DNA of 33,965 bases. It comes from Agrocybe praecox. Its lineage: Eukaryota > Basidiomycota > Agaricomycetes > Agaricales > Agrocybaceae. Positions within the stretch are counted from its first letter, which is position 1, and each line of letters begins with the position of its first letter. The translations under genes and the position numbers were made by a program. Shown piece after piece: positions 1 through 11,950 of the stretch. The stretch is taken from positions 1 to 33,965 of the forward strand of contig CAXHKQ010000027.1 of assembly GCA_964017145.1 (NCBI GenBank), given 5' to 3'. The notes under the pieces were generated by a model. The model was not told the DNA's origin. It saw only the letters and a program-made list of their open reading frames with translations, and ran no database searches.

Positions 1-2
1 GA

Positions 3-2014
3 TGCTTTGCCGATCGTCCCGAGGTCTTGTCAAGTCCAATGTCTCCGGAGGACAATGGCCTGTACCAGACCGCACTTAAGAAGAGACGTAAGGTGAGTAT
101 AGCATTTTCTCATAGATAAAACAAATTTTTCTTACATTTCTCCAGCAATTGTCGAATTGGTTCCAATATCGCGCTAGACATAATGATTCTGCACGTCGCG
201 CGGGAAGCATTTCCCAGTTGATGAAGTGGTTCAACGAGCAGGGGAGAGATAGAAAAAGAGCGACACAGGAAAAGGTAATTTACAGGGAATGGCATGAGGA
301 GGAGGTTGATGAGGTCTTCCGTCAACGAGAGGGCAATAGCCTAGCAACACCTATCCAAAAATGTAACTTCAAGCTGTCAATCGCGAAAGAACTGTACGAT
401 AATGCACCTGAAGATGTCAAAGAAGCCATTCGTGCGGAAGTTGTAAGGCGGAAGGCAGAAGAGGCAGAGAAGATCAAGGAAATATTAGAACATGGTCGAA
501 GCCCAGAGGAATATCAACAGTGAGTGGTAGTCGAGTTCATCAGACAATCGCGTCGCTGATATTGATACCGATCGATCAACGAGATAGCCAACATTCTCAA
601 TATGTTTATCGAGAATTTATCAGACGCAACTGGGTGGACATTTACTGTCCTCGCAGGTGGTCCAATGCCGATGCATAATGGAGTTCCATATGTTGAACAG
701 TAAATACAAATTCATTACTAGTGAAATATAATATGCTTACTTTATATGAATAGCTTTCATATCGGTCCGAGGACTGTCGAAGGAGACGCAGACTTCAGCA
801 AAAGCCACCCGCAATTCTCAGAAGAGGTTCTGGACCATTATATTACCTATGTGAAACAATGTTTTCGTGAGTCGGCCCATTTTTATTCCAGCGACAGTGT
901 ATGACTTGAACTTACTGTCGGCAACTTCATAGCACCGCACATATATTCAGAAAGGGCGATGAAACAAAGCAGTGGCGGGGCAGCAGCGACTAACGACAGG
1001 AGGGAGAAGACCAAAGGTGCCAAGGGTGCCAAAGAAAGCGTGGGTGACGCGAGTGACAATACGAACGCCGAGAATGCCGGACAGCCACTTTCGTCTCATA
1101 CCACATTACAACCTACGCAGTCAGGCTCAACTCCTCACCAAAGCGTGGGTGACGCGAGCGACAATACGAACGCCGAGAATCCCGGACAGCCACTTTCGTC
1201 TCGTACCACATTACAACCTACGCAGTCAGGCTCAACTCCTCACCACACCTTGGCGCAGAATGCCCCAACCCACATTATTCCCTCATACCCGAGCTATGGC
1301 AACCAACAACAGCCGGGCGTAGGCACCAACAACGCGAACCCTTACGCTGGTGGCTTCTGTTACAACTTCAATTTTGATAACTTGGATCTCGACGTCGACA
1401 TTTCGGATGTAAACTTCAGTGGGAATGGCAATGGTCTAGGGCTTAATAATGCCTTGTTTCGGCCGCGTAGCGTCTCGAATACTCAGAGTGGCACGATGAA
1501 TTATCTGGCTGGCTACGTCGGCGATGAAAACACCCAGAGCAACAACTTCACGGCATCACAGGACACCTGGACGAACACTTGGGAGCATGGTGCGCACGAC
1601 AGCAGCTACGGTTATACGCAACCGACTCATATGTCGGGTCAAACCAGTATGACTCCCACTCAGCCCGCCGATTTACACCAAATGTTGCCCTTCAGTCAGG
1701 ATACCATGGGTCGTAAACCCCTTTCCAACATGGCCAACTACACCATCCCATACACAAACACTAGTAATAGCTACAACTCTGGCAATATTAGCCAGAGTCC
1801 TTTCTCTCACACTCCAACTCAGAATTGGATGCCGGCGACCGGCACTCAGACATTCATATTTGCGCAGCCAAATTACACTCAGCTTACACCCGCTGCCACC
1901 TTGGACGACCAATTGACCAACGGCTCCATAAGCCCTGCCGTCTCCTCGACTCCAGCAACCCAGAATTCGACTCCACCGACCACCGGTGAAGTGCTTCGTT
2001 CGGGTGAGGCCTAG
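3..2014 (+). CDS. Agaricomycete family protein of unknown function with Q/N/S/T-rich tail (5' partial)
   Basis: The gene runs in from the left edge. Exons as I read them are 3-92, 146-519, about 588-699, 754-866 and 933-2014, and each intron has GT and AG ends. Exon 2 opens with QLSNWFQYRAR and ends in a charged helix. Exon 3 encodes LSDATGWTFTVLAGGP, and exon 4 has an FHIGPRT stretch followed by a helix. This order matches, from memory, a family widely expanded in mushroom genomes with no assigned function. Exon 5 is a tail of about 350 residues rich in Q, N, S, T, P and G, with a 35-residue direct repeat. It resembles a prion-like or transactivation region. The junction of exons 2 and 3 is one base out of phase with the best donor (520) and acceptor (587). 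So there is either a frameshift or a splice site I did not find. The family call is fairly safe; function is unknown. Confidence 0.7.
1037..1246 (+). repeat. Two-copy 105 bp tandem repeat inside the last exon
   Basis: Two adjacent copies start with agcgtgggtgacgcga at 1037 and 1142. They differ at only a few positions and encode the same 35-residue unit (SVGDASDNTNAEN, then GQPLSS). The period is a multiple of three, so the duplication keeps the frame. Confidence 0.9.
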
Positions 2015-4112
2015 ACACACACACAACCACACAAAAACCCAAAACAACCAAACACACAACCCGTAGGCTAGTAGTTGGCAAGAGGTTCTGCCTGATAGCG
2101 ACAGGTCGGACCTGTTGACAAACTGTACACCTAATCAAATGACTAGGGAAAGATGTCGAAGGAGGGACAGTAATTTTATGATATCGGTAGTTTTCGTAGA
2201 AGAGTGAAGGCAAGTAGAATGGGGTGTACACTTCAAAAGGGTGGACTTCTCAATAAAATAGATTTCTATTCTCAAGTGGCAAGACTCCTTCAAAACGGTA
2301 TGCACTTGTAACAAGGCTGACCGGTAACACAAAACTCGGAGACCACTACGGTCGGTCTGAACACAAAGCAATTACGGACTGAGAGGTCACCAAAACCTAA
2401 CAGCTACTCGAGGCCACCAAAACCAACGAGCACACTAACTTGACTGAACTCAGGTCCTTGTCGAGTCGTCGTACAAAAGATGCCACCAAAACACCTAGCG
2501 TACGCCCGAAGTATCAAGGCCTATTAACAATTGCTGATGTCCGGAGACGGAAGGGTTACCCCAGTAGCGTACTCAAATGTTCTGTCTTTTTCGAAACTTG
2601 TCCGCTTAGTTCACACCGAGTAGGTAGCGTTAACGAACGATTGTTCTATTCAAAACCAACACCCAATTTCTATCTAGAAGTCTTAAGGACTGGTCCGACT
2701 CTTCGCTGTTTAATAGTACGAGACTGGTTCACAACGTTAAATGGGTGCCAAAAGCTTGTTCTTGTAAATTACTGTACATGCCTTTTATACTACGAAATAT
2801 TTATAGATACATGTGAAAAGCACTGCCCGGTTACCTCTGATACCGACGTGTCCGCCTTATCGATGTGATACGCAAGTATTGCGACATCGATCGTGAGTGA
2901 GGTGTTGCACCCCTTTTTATCGATCATGTCCGATCTCTCGGCTACACCGTTTTATTCCGACCGATCGGTCGCACTGGTGGCCACTGTAACTTCTCGCCAG
3001 CCGTCCCCTTGCTTTTCTAGGGTGTTTGGCTACTATACTTTTCTTATTCGACGTGTTTGACCCGTTTACATTGAGTACGTCTCTTGTTCAACGGCGTGTG
3101 ACCATGGCGTAGGCGCCCATCAACTTCGCCGGCGCTTTCTATATTTGGACCGTCTCGGCTTGTCTAACCGATTAATGGGTCGAGATCGTTCTGATGTCAC
3201 TTTGGCCAATGGGCCTGCTTTGTACGAAGTGGTCCAGCCTTTCTTGTATCGGGCCCGACCTTTTCCAGAACTCTCGTTCTCGCTAATTCCGTTGGTGTGC
3301 TAATTATAACACCGGTCAACTATAACCGCGCAACGAGCTCGCTTTATGCTTCTGCATGGGGTTAGGCGATTAGGGCGCTGTATCGGCAGCCTTTCTAATG
3401 TGGTCTCCCATTCGACTCCCGCATGTGGCAGACCCTTTTCAATTGGTAGACGGACTAGTCTTTTATTCGTATACATTTTGTTTCTGTAATTAGAATAATT
3501 ACTCTTGCCGAACGTGTAGGGTTTCTTGCTCGTTTGTACAGGCATCTTGCTCTCGGTAGTGGTCTGTCTCATTGACGTTTCCGACCTTTTTCAATATATG
3601 CTACCGGGCAATAGCAAAGCTCTTTTGGTTGACTAACCGTGTTAGGATGCGTAAAAATCGCATTTTTAGAGCCAGCCGTTCGGCAGTCTCATCACCGGCA
3701 TGGTTAATATGAGCCAAACGTCTGAATTGTAAGATGGGGCCTAGCAGCAGTACGGGTATCACTGGTAGTAACGCCTTTTCGAAAATATTTTCGTCCTGAA
3801 TTCCATATGATCTAATAACATTTTTACTACGTATTTCCTTCCCATTTTATCCCTCTTTATCCGTTTCTAATTGTGGACCCCTCAGAATCAACAATGCCGG
3901 CCAATTTCAGCGCTAAATTGATAACGGCTATGGTTTTCAGCGGTAATGTATACTCCTTTTGGCAATATGTATGCACTTTGACTACTTCCTTGGAGCGTCT
4001 TCGTCAACTTTCTTCCAACGCCGGATCGGAGTTGACGGAGTGCGAATTATCAGCCACCCAAAAAAACCCTCAACTCCGCCTGTTCCCGCTCTAACCCTTC
4101 AACTTCCTATCC
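2015..4112. other. Gene-poor stretch, no recognisable gene
   Basis: A CA-rich simple tract lies just after the stop of the upstream gene (about 2013-2060). After that I find only short open frames without splice logic or family resemblance; the longest is about 140 codons at 2440-2868 and lacks an ATG start. A small A/T hairpin (taaaaat/attttta) lies near 3652-3668. The last few hundred bases should contain the promoter of the gene starting at 4113, but no clear element is visible. Confidence 0.5.
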
Positions 4113-4813
4113 ATGACCTCTGAACCCTTGCAATCCGGCGCCGTTGGGGCTGTCAACACTTCACTGATTGGGTGTGTACGTGACTTGGCTCTCACCCTTG
4201 CCAATGTCCAGACCGGTATGTCTATCTGCCCCGTTCTCTTGTCCTCATGCGTTCTGATTGAGTCCTGTTCCAGTGATCAGCCGTCTTGGGTCGTTTTTGG
4301 ATGAAGAAGCAGGCCAGAGAGTCGCTCCGAGTCCAGGTATGTTCCTCAAATTTTTGTAAAAAGTATGTTGTTCACTTTTCCTCGGCTGACTCAGAACCTC
4401 AGTCCACCAAACCATCGGTGCGCGATGATGTATCTGAGTCGGATGTGGGTTCCTTTGTCCTCGCTGGCACGGAATCCAATCCAACGGCACTTGCAGCCGC
4501 AGACTACCCCACTCGTGTGCCAAATTCCGAGAGGTATTACTGTGTCGTCGTCGGTCGCGATCCTGGTATCTTTCTTGGGTCGTGAGTCACTGCCAAAAAC
4601 ACTTCTCATATTATTACTCACGTCGTCTGCAGGATGGAAGTCACTCCAAACATTCATTCCATTCCGGGAGGCCACGCTTCACGCTGGAAAACATGTGAAG
4701 AGGCCTCTGAAGCCTTTTTCGAGGCCCTCGACGCTGGCTTGGTGGAGCGAGTGCAACACGCTATCGTTAGGACTGTCTTAGACCGTACTTCTGTCTTTCA
4801 TATGCCAGCCTAG
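4113..4813 (+). CDS. RNase H1 N-terminal domain (viroplasmin-like) protein
   Basis: Four exons (4113-4215, 4274-4336, 4395-4581, 4633-4813) join in phase through GTATGT, GTATGT and GTGAGT donors to give 177 residues from the ATG at 4113 to the TAG at 4811. The N-terminal third is a predicted helix followed by a polar linker. The C-terminal part carries the hybrid-binding fold signature: YYCVVVGRDPGIF near residue 102, then a conserved HSIPGGHASRWKTCEEASEAF stretch (aromatic W, Lys-Thr, then a helix). In RNase H1 this domain binds RNA:DNA hybrids or dsRNA. The catalytic RNase H domain is absent, as in many Agaricomycete proteins of this type. Any nucleic-acid-binding role is inferred from the fold. 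The gene looks intact. Confidence 0.85.
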
Positions 4814-4906
4814 TTACTTCAAATATTCTTGTATCTAAAATTACCTTTTGAATGAGTGGTTCTAAATTTTTAATGAGTGGTTGTGAACGAATCCCGAATT
4901 TATGTA

Positions 4907-5668
4907 TTAAACATGATTTATGTGTTTAACGTAGAAGTAATTAAATATACGAGCTATATCTGCCTGCTTTCCTGACACCCAAATAAGCCGGTCCATCGTG
5001 ACACGCCAATCAGGCGATGTAGGCGCAAGGATCTTTAAAACCTTATCTAATCCCTCCAGCACTGAATGTGATGATGAATATTTCTTGTCAAAAAATGCCT
5101 CGAGTTTTGAACCTTGAAAGCGAATACGTGATTTCCACCCGCTTCCCATATCCCAATGAGTATCGAACACGTCGAGGCGTTTGTCAATATCGACTCGCCA
5201 CTCGTTAAATAGATCTTCTACTTCACATCGAAGGTCGATGTTCTTGGTACTGTTTTCATCCTCAACGGGTGAAGCAGACACATGGCCTCTTTCATTTGCG
5301 ATTGGCATGATATTAGCTTGAACAGCGAAATCCCTTGTCTTTATTATCTGCTCTTCTTTCCTGTTGAACTTTTAGATTTATATAACCTAAATGTTTTGAT
5401 GACAATCTGCGAGCTTACTCTTTTTTGCGATGTTCTCGCTTCCATTTTGCGCTGGCTGCGTTGACTTTCTCTCTGTTTCTGTCAGAGTGGAAATTTTAGC
5501 TTGTTTAGTAGTACTAATGGTATTCCTATATGTATTCACTGACCTTTGGACGTAACGCTGCTGCTTTGTCAGGCCGTCATCGTATTTTTGGTATGGTTTC
5601 CGAGACGTCTGGGTTGAAATTACCATTTCAGACATCCAATAATGAGATTGGCCTAAGACAAAAAGCAA
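4907..5668 (-). CDS. Hypothetical protein, two exons, unknown function
   Basis: Read on the minus strand, exon 1 (5668-5419) ends at a good GTAAGC donor and exon 2 (5355-4907) begins after an AAAG acceptor. The phase fits and gives about 232 residues. The first half is polar and lysine/threonine-rich. The second half is a more ordered charged region with several tryptophans (EVEDLFNEWRVDIDKRLDVF, SPDWRVTMDRLIW). A second short intron near 5550-5505 (GTCAGT to ACAAG) is possible. The start could also be the Met at 5635. I recognise no domain. It is convergent with the RNase H1-N gene, with stops 93 bp apart. The acceptor is weak, so the model is tentative. Confidence 0.4.
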
Positions 5669-6426
5669 AGAATATCGTTGTTTAGTTAGATCGGAAAATG
5701 CCGATGGTGTCCAGACAGTTAGACGCCCTCATTTAAATCCTGGTCTGCACATCGCACAACTAGCATAAGATTCAAGGAAAATATGTTTTAAAGTATGTAT
5801 ATACTTCTACATTTACCTGTATTTTTTTCTCTGGGGGGATAGGTGTGCGTTTGAAAATACAAGGTTGTATCATTTGAAACGGCCATAGTTATGTGCTTTT
5901 CGACAGCAGTTGATTGTGCTGCATATATGAGATTTTGTAACTCATGGTTTCCTTCCAAATAAATTCACATAGCTGACTCTAAATTATCTACTGGGATTAT
6001 TCCAGCTTTTTATAGTGACCAAAATCATCAAATGCATGAAAAATTTGCAGAACAAGCTCCAGTTGCGACCAGTTACGACGCATCATGTGACACGTCCGTA
6101 GGCTTTTATTTATTTATTTGGTGTCTCCCAAGACAAAAATTTAAAAAGTAACGTGAGATATACATAGTACAGCATCAGAAGAGTACTCTGTACAAAATAT
6201 GGTTATGGATCTGAAGATTTGAGCCCACTAAATGGTACGCAAGGTTGTACGTTGTGACTTGGTTGCGACTTGGTCACCCACTAATCTAATCTGAGACCTA
6301 ATCTTATCTTATCAGTGAAACGTCATCAAAGTTCATTGGGGTGTGTCCGAACTTGGGACGTTCGTTAACGATGAACTTGTAAGACGTTCGCGTTAACGCT
6401 AACGTCTGTTAACGACAGCTTACAAG
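5669..6426. other. AT-rich intergenic stretch ending in a GTTAACG/GACGTTCG cluster
   Basis: No gene is visible. The last 70 bp are structured: gacgttcgttaacg at 6357 and gacgttcgcgttaacg at 6383 are near-direct repeats. GTTAACG occurs three times. GAACTTGTAAG (6373-6383) and CAGCTTACAAG (6416-6426) are two orientations of a motif that recurs before and after the KDZ gene. The second abuts the ATG at 6427. This could be a transposon end or a promoter. Confidence 0.45.
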
Positions 6427-7694
6427 ATGTCTATCGGGTCTCCTCGGATTGAAGGTTCTGGCACCCCGACAGTGCTTAAAACTGGCCCGTTGTGCCTTCC
6501 TTTTCTTCCCCCCCCTTCCATGTCAGTGGACACTCGACACCGCAAGCGAATCTCGCGGTTCTGGCGTGTGTTTGAAGACGAGACGCAGGGATCACTTCGT
6601 GAATTCCAGCTCAATGTCCTTCGTAAGTACCTGCTTTTTTGGTGTTTGAGTTATTCACATAAAACTTGGTTGCTCCAGGTGTTCCCGAAGAGTTGGTTGA
6701 CACACCATTCTTCTCCAAAGCGAATTCCGATAACTGGGCTTTTGGATTTGAACGTTACGAAGATCACCGCAGGAGCCTTGATACGACTGGCATAGTCTCA
6801 ACATCATGGTACTTTATTGCTTCGTCTGCCGAATTTCATTAACGTCTTGATTTCTTCTCTAGTGTTCATAGCCAATCCGCGCCTGTACCGAATTTGAATA
6901 CCCAGCCACTTGTTCGTGCTGGACCGGTCACACGCTCTGCCTCAATATCTGCCACCTTGTCCACAACGTCGGCTTCTCCGCATGCACAAAGACGTAGGAA
7001 AAACAAAAAAAAGGCTTATGTTCCTAGGCCTTCTCAGTGTATATCCTCACCGATTCGCGAGGGGCCTGTTACGCGCTTGCTTTGCAAGGCAGCACCTGCG
7101 CTGAAAACTCCTCCAGTTGTCGCTCGAGCTGGGGCCGTTACGCGGCAGTTGGTGCGGACTTCTTTGACGGCACCAATTCGTGGAGGATTAGGACCAGCCA
7201 CCCGCTCCTCTCGAGGTGCAATGCCTATGGCTCAGGTTCTGAGAATATATTTTGGTGGACCCGTGTCCACACACGGTAACGAGGTATGTACATGTATATC
7301 ATCTACTCAATCTTTCACTTTCGCTCATTGAATTCTTTCCAAGATCACCTCTTTGTCAACTCCTTCTCCATCAACCTCACATCAGCCCATATACACACCA
7401 CCTACTGCGTCGAGCTCGCGTTCAACCTTGGATTTTCTTCCCTCAACGTCAGGATCCACGCCACCGACTGCGTCGAGCTCGTGTTTGACTTTGGATTTTC
7501 TTCCGTCAACGTCGGGCAGCACGCATGACAACTCGGTAATCTCATAACCTCCCCTCTCGTTCTGATTTCTGACCATCTTCATTTTGCAGGCCATTTCTCG
7601 CCAAGATTTTCCATCCACGTTAGTCGGTCTTTTCCCAGTCAAGAGGGCCAAAGCAGAAATTCCAAATCCAAGCCCTTCAAAGAAAAGAAAATAG
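6427..7694 (+). CDS. Hypothetical 347-residue nuclear-type protein beside the KDZ transposase
   Basis: Five exons (6427-6622, 6679-6808, 6863-7283, 7344-7535, 7590-7694) join in phase with canonical introns of 52-60 bp. The N-terminus holds a short ordered block (RHRKRISRFWRVFED, then NWAFGFERYEDHRRS). The rest is low complexity: repeated GPVTR/GAVTR/GPATR motifs, a basic QRRRKNKKK stretch, a two-copy 21-residue repeat containing LDFLPSTSGST, and a C-terminal SKKRK. The basic clusters suggest nuclear import. I recognise no enzymatic domain. It lies 229 bp upstream of the KDZ start on the same strand, so it may be a passenger or accessory gene of that element, or simply a neighbour. Confidence 0.6.
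7398..7523 (+). repeat. Two-copy 63 bp in-frame repeat
   Basis: Copies begin at 7398 and 7461 and each encodes a PPTASSS...LDFLPSTSGST unit. The period is a multiple of three, and the copies differ mostly by substitutions. Confidence 0.85.
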
Positions 7695-7834
7695 GCATAT
7701 ATTAATGTAGTTTAGTTATCGTATACCTACGTAGTTACAAGTTACAATAACATAAATTTGGCCTTTTTTACTTATAAGCTCAACTCGTAACGTTTGTCTG
7801 ATGAATAATGAATGACCAATTCCCAACGTTCTTA

Positions 7835-7858
7835 ACGTTCAGCTTGTAAGCTGAACGT
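7835..7858. promoter_or_regulatory. 24 bp near-perfect palindrome upstream of the KDZ gene
   Basis: Arms acgttcagctt and aagctgaacgt (11 bp, perfect) surround a 2 bp centre. The palindrome lies 65 bp before the KDZ ATG and contains AGCTTGTAAGCT, the core of a motif also present near 6373, 6416, 11951 and 11983. It could bind a dimeric protein such as the transposase. Confidence 0.55.
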
Positions 7859-7923
7859 ACGAAAATTTGAATAGATTAAAACTTTACACTTAGAACTTGG
7901 AGCCTACTACTGTAACCGCTCCC

Positions 7924-10900
7924 ATGTACAAGCAAAAATCTCGACAACGAAAAAAAGCGACGATACAACGAAATGCTATTTCGGTGTTTCATCGCGTCAG
8001 TGTACAACCTGCCGGCACTGGAGGAGTATTTACGACTTACTACTCGAAACGGCCGAACGGCAAGATCAGTGCACGTTCAAACATTGTTACCACGACTTTG
8101 ACTCCTACCGACGGGTCTGACGTTTCTGTGCAATTCGATGAACCATTCGATGATTCCGAATGGGTTGATGAACCTGGCCCGGGGGAAGAGAATGGGGTGG
8201 TACAGGTGGAGGCGCTCCCCAAAAAAAAAAGGTGAGCCGTGAGTACTTGATATCTTAACATTCATCTTCATGCGATTGCTCACAATGAATATTGTACTAG
8301 GACGAACCTCTCAAAGACTGGATACAGGAGAGAGAACCATTTCTTTCAGAAATGCTTCGAATCGAAGGGCGAGATGAATCACACCCACAGTGCTGCGAGT
8401 GCTATCAAAACGTGGGAGCTTACCGCTGCCTTGACTGCGATAGTCTGGAACTTCTCTGTTCCACCTGCATCCGCCAAGTTCATAATCGAAATGGACTGCA
8501 TCGCATTGAGGTATGTTTTTTTTTGCCATCATTATGCTGTTCTCAGTTATCTTCCCTAAGGAATGGGACTTCGATCTAGGATTTTTCAAGAAGACAACAT
8601 TACAAAATCTAGGTCATACGTTCCAACTGGGACATCGAATTGGTGTACCTTGCCCTTGTCCTTCTCGACTGTACAGTGGAGCCTTCACCGTACTTGATAT
8701 CAATGGGATACACCAGGTGTCGCTTCAATTTTGCGACTGCGAGTCAAAGGAGTCCTCTTTCATCCAATTGCTTCGATTCGGGTGGTTTGCAGCCACCGTT
8801 AAATTTCCTCGCACAGCAATCACACTTCGACTGCTCAAAATATTTCAAATACTATCGTTCGAATCGAAGACGACCAGCTACGAATTCATCACAACGCTTC
8901 AGCGAGTCACGGATAATACTGGTACAGTAACGATAAAGGTAGGGACATTTGCCTCACTTCCAAGCATTTATGCTAATGTTTTTGACAACAGGATCGCTAC
9001 CGAACTTTGCTAAGGGTTGTACGCGAGTATTGTCACCTGAAAATGCTCAAACGAACAGGCAGAGGGCATCAAGAATCAGGCGCTGCAGGCACCAAACTAG
9101 GCGAATGTGCGGTCTTGTGTGCGGCATGTCCCCAGCCAGGCATGAACCTCCCAGATGGATGGGAGAAAGTTGAGAAGGAAAAATAGTACGTCGAGAAAGT
9201 AACGTCTTTCCTAAAATGATTGCTAATATACATTTAAGATTTTTATATACTCTTTTTGTCGGTCTGGACGCCAACTTTCGACTAAGGCGACGTATGATCT
9301 CGAGCGACGCCGTTGACCCTAGCCTATCGCGTGGCTGGTCTTATTTTGTCGAGGAGCATGAGTTCAAATATTTTCTTCAGGAATATGGGAAAACCGTGAT
9401 ACAAGAGGTGAGTAACGCCAGTTACTATAACATCATACGTACTAATCATGACTTTCCGGGAAACTATATAAGCCTAGTCGATGTTCGAATCACAACGCCG
9501 TCAATAGAGAGCGGGCTTCAGAAGGCTTAGCGGCTAGCGGTGCAGGTACTTGTGACTGCATTCGACACGATATCAAACGCGGATGCTCAGTAGGAGATGT
9601 TCAAGTTGGAGAACGGTACGCAACAGTTCTTACTTTTACTTGACGTTCATTCGAAAGCTGATGCTGAGAAAAAAAGATATGTCAATATGGATTACATTTT
9701 CTTCTCGAGTATCAAGGACACCGAGTTGATCGAAATCGTCGTGTCTTACGACATCGCATGTCAGTGGGGAATCAACCTGTGGGAAAGGATGAGACAATAC
9801 CCACAATGGATGCATGTCGACCATGTACAAAACAAGACCTTCCGTTTCCTCGTCCCAAAGTTCCATTTGCCGGCGCACGTCAAAGGCTGCCAGACTACAT
9901 ATTCGTTCAATTTCAACAAGAAAGTAGGAAGAACAGACGGAGAAGGAGTTGAACGAGGCTGGGCGGCTATCAATCATCTTGCTACCGGTACGCGAGAAAT
10001 GGGTCCTGGATCTCGCCGGGATACATTAGATGACCACTTTGGAGACTGGAACTGGAAAAAGACAACCAAACTTGGTAAGTAACCTTGGTACACCACATTT
10101 TGCTCATCAAGTTGAAGCATTACTTTTTTTTAGCCCAACATATTCTCAAAAAACTCGAAGAGGCAGTTCCGAAGGCATACGAACATAAAACGCTTCACGC
10201 CGATTTTACGAAAGGTCTCAATTCTCCAGACGATGTTGCATCGTGGACGAAACAACTGGATGACTGGGAGGCAGATCATAACACACCCAATCCTTATGAA
10301 CCGACGTTCCAAGGTACAGATTTATTTCTATTGAATACAGTATACGAGACTTACAGGCCATCTAAATACAGCCTTATCATTGGAAGCTGTGCGACGACAG
10401 CTGGCAGAGAAAGAATCGAAAGAGATAGGATCGCCCGATGCGTGGGTTATGCACGAGGACGTTTCGGCAAGCCAGCTGATAATGATGGGCCTGGAGTTGG
10501 AGATTGAGCAGTAAGTCCAATGTTTTTCATCGAAATTTGCAAGGAGAAAATGACAAATCTTATGTTAGGCGTCGATTAGCGGATGATTACAAAGGTCTAA
10601 CAGCACACGTCACCGACAACCAACAGGCGAATCTGGCACTTCGTTCGAATACGCTCAAGAGAAAAATCGACACCTGGATTGAAATCCAGCAAATATACAT
10701 CCCGGCTCTTCGAGTATATCGGCGACGGAACATGGACCAAGATAAGGAAATTCAGGTGCAATCCATACCGTTGATCCTTCCGTCTGCCCTTCCTCCCCTG
10801 GTGTGCTGCGATAATCGCTTGTTTCATATCGAGTATCAATTGTGCTACGCCCAATGTACCAACTCTCTCGACGAACTACGCGATGCACTTTGCCTAAGAG

Positions 10901-11734
10901 CATACATCTGTATCGACCGGAAACGTTTTCAAAGAGGTCAGGGAGCTTTGACGCGGGCCCAGAATTTGATCAACCGTGTTCAATACAAGGTTACGCTCGC
11001 CTCCGAAAAGTACCGCACGGCACGGTCTGCATTAGCTCGGTTATCGAAGAAGCTTCGTCGGACGGGGTGGGAGGGCCATCTTCTTGAGCTGCGACCGGAA
11101 GACATCAAATCCCTAACGGACGAAGAGGCTGCCAACGAAAGAGACGGGCGCAAAACTGCGAAACGGCAGTCAACTAATCGCTCAGCTTCCTTCGACCCTG
11201 TGGCAGCAGTTTCTGAGAGGAACAGGACAATATCATGGATATGGAGGCAAATTGGTGGGGATATCGAGATGGACAACAGCGACAGATTACATGAAGGTGA
11301 GTGTTTTAGTCTTTCTCAATGTTTTTTGTTAAATTTTTGTTGCAGGCTTGCGCATTGAGTGGTGCAAGAGTAAGGCTCATGCAGACCGATGGAAAGAAGA
11401 AGTCGAGTTACTTCAAGAAGAGCGACACCGCATCCTTGTTTTTTTCGAATATCGGGCAGGGCAATGGGATGGCCGAGTCGGCGAGGACGGAGATCAATGG
11501 ATGCTACCAGGAGTGAGGTATGATCCTATGGCAATCGCGGGGAGAAATGCCTACGCCAGAGAACAGGCCCATCAATTCAGGACTATGCATGCCCATTTCA
11601 AGAAGGTTTGGGAAAATGTTGATCGGTATGTGGCAGCCAACGGTCAAAACAAGGTCTCCATTATGCCATCTCGAAAGGAATTAGTGTCTGTAGTGGAAGA
11701 TGACATCAATGTACCAATCCCAAATCGTGTGTAG
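7924..11734 (+). CDS. KDZ-superfamily transposase with CxC2 zinc domain (probably inactivated)
   Basis: Eleven exons are readable: 7924-8231, 8301-8510, 8561-8938, 8992-9185, 9239-9407, 9473-9615, 9677-10074, 10134-10313, 10372-10510, 10569-11296, 11346-11734. Exon 2 has the cysteine cluster (QCCECYQ, RCLDC, LLCSTC, then HNRNGLHRIE) typical of CxC2. Later exons carry the KDZ transposase blocks: LDANFRL, HNAVNRE, SGAGTCDC, GERYVNMDYIFFSS, SYDIACQW, FLVPKFHLPAHV, GRTDGEGVERGWAAIN, MHEDVSASQLIMMGLELE and LRIEWCKSKAHADRW. YDIACQ and GEGVERGW are expected to hold catalytic acidic residues. Two defects stand out. After the 10-A run at 8221, exon 1 is one base out of phase with exon 2; one more A would fix it. 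Joining exons 4 and 5 makes TA+A, a stop. Otherwise the frame is well kept, so decay is recent or the defects are sequence errors. Confidence 0.85.
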
Positions 11735-11950
11735 TTATGTTGGTAATATAACCTGTAGGATGATGTATGATAAATGAAGTAAGCGAGGCTGAGGCGCGCC
11801 GACGTAAAGAGGGCGGGTGGATGGTCTTATGCATGCTCAAATGTCGGTCAGACGTCGGTACTGCTGGAAGGGGGTATTACAATCCCTGAGAAAGGAGGAC
11901 CGGCGAGAGCAAACTGAGGGCAGACATATTTAGAACACGATAGTAGACGC

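Noticed and set aside
2440..2868. A 142-codon plus-strand open frame
   Set aside because: No ATG start, no family resemblance, no splice context.
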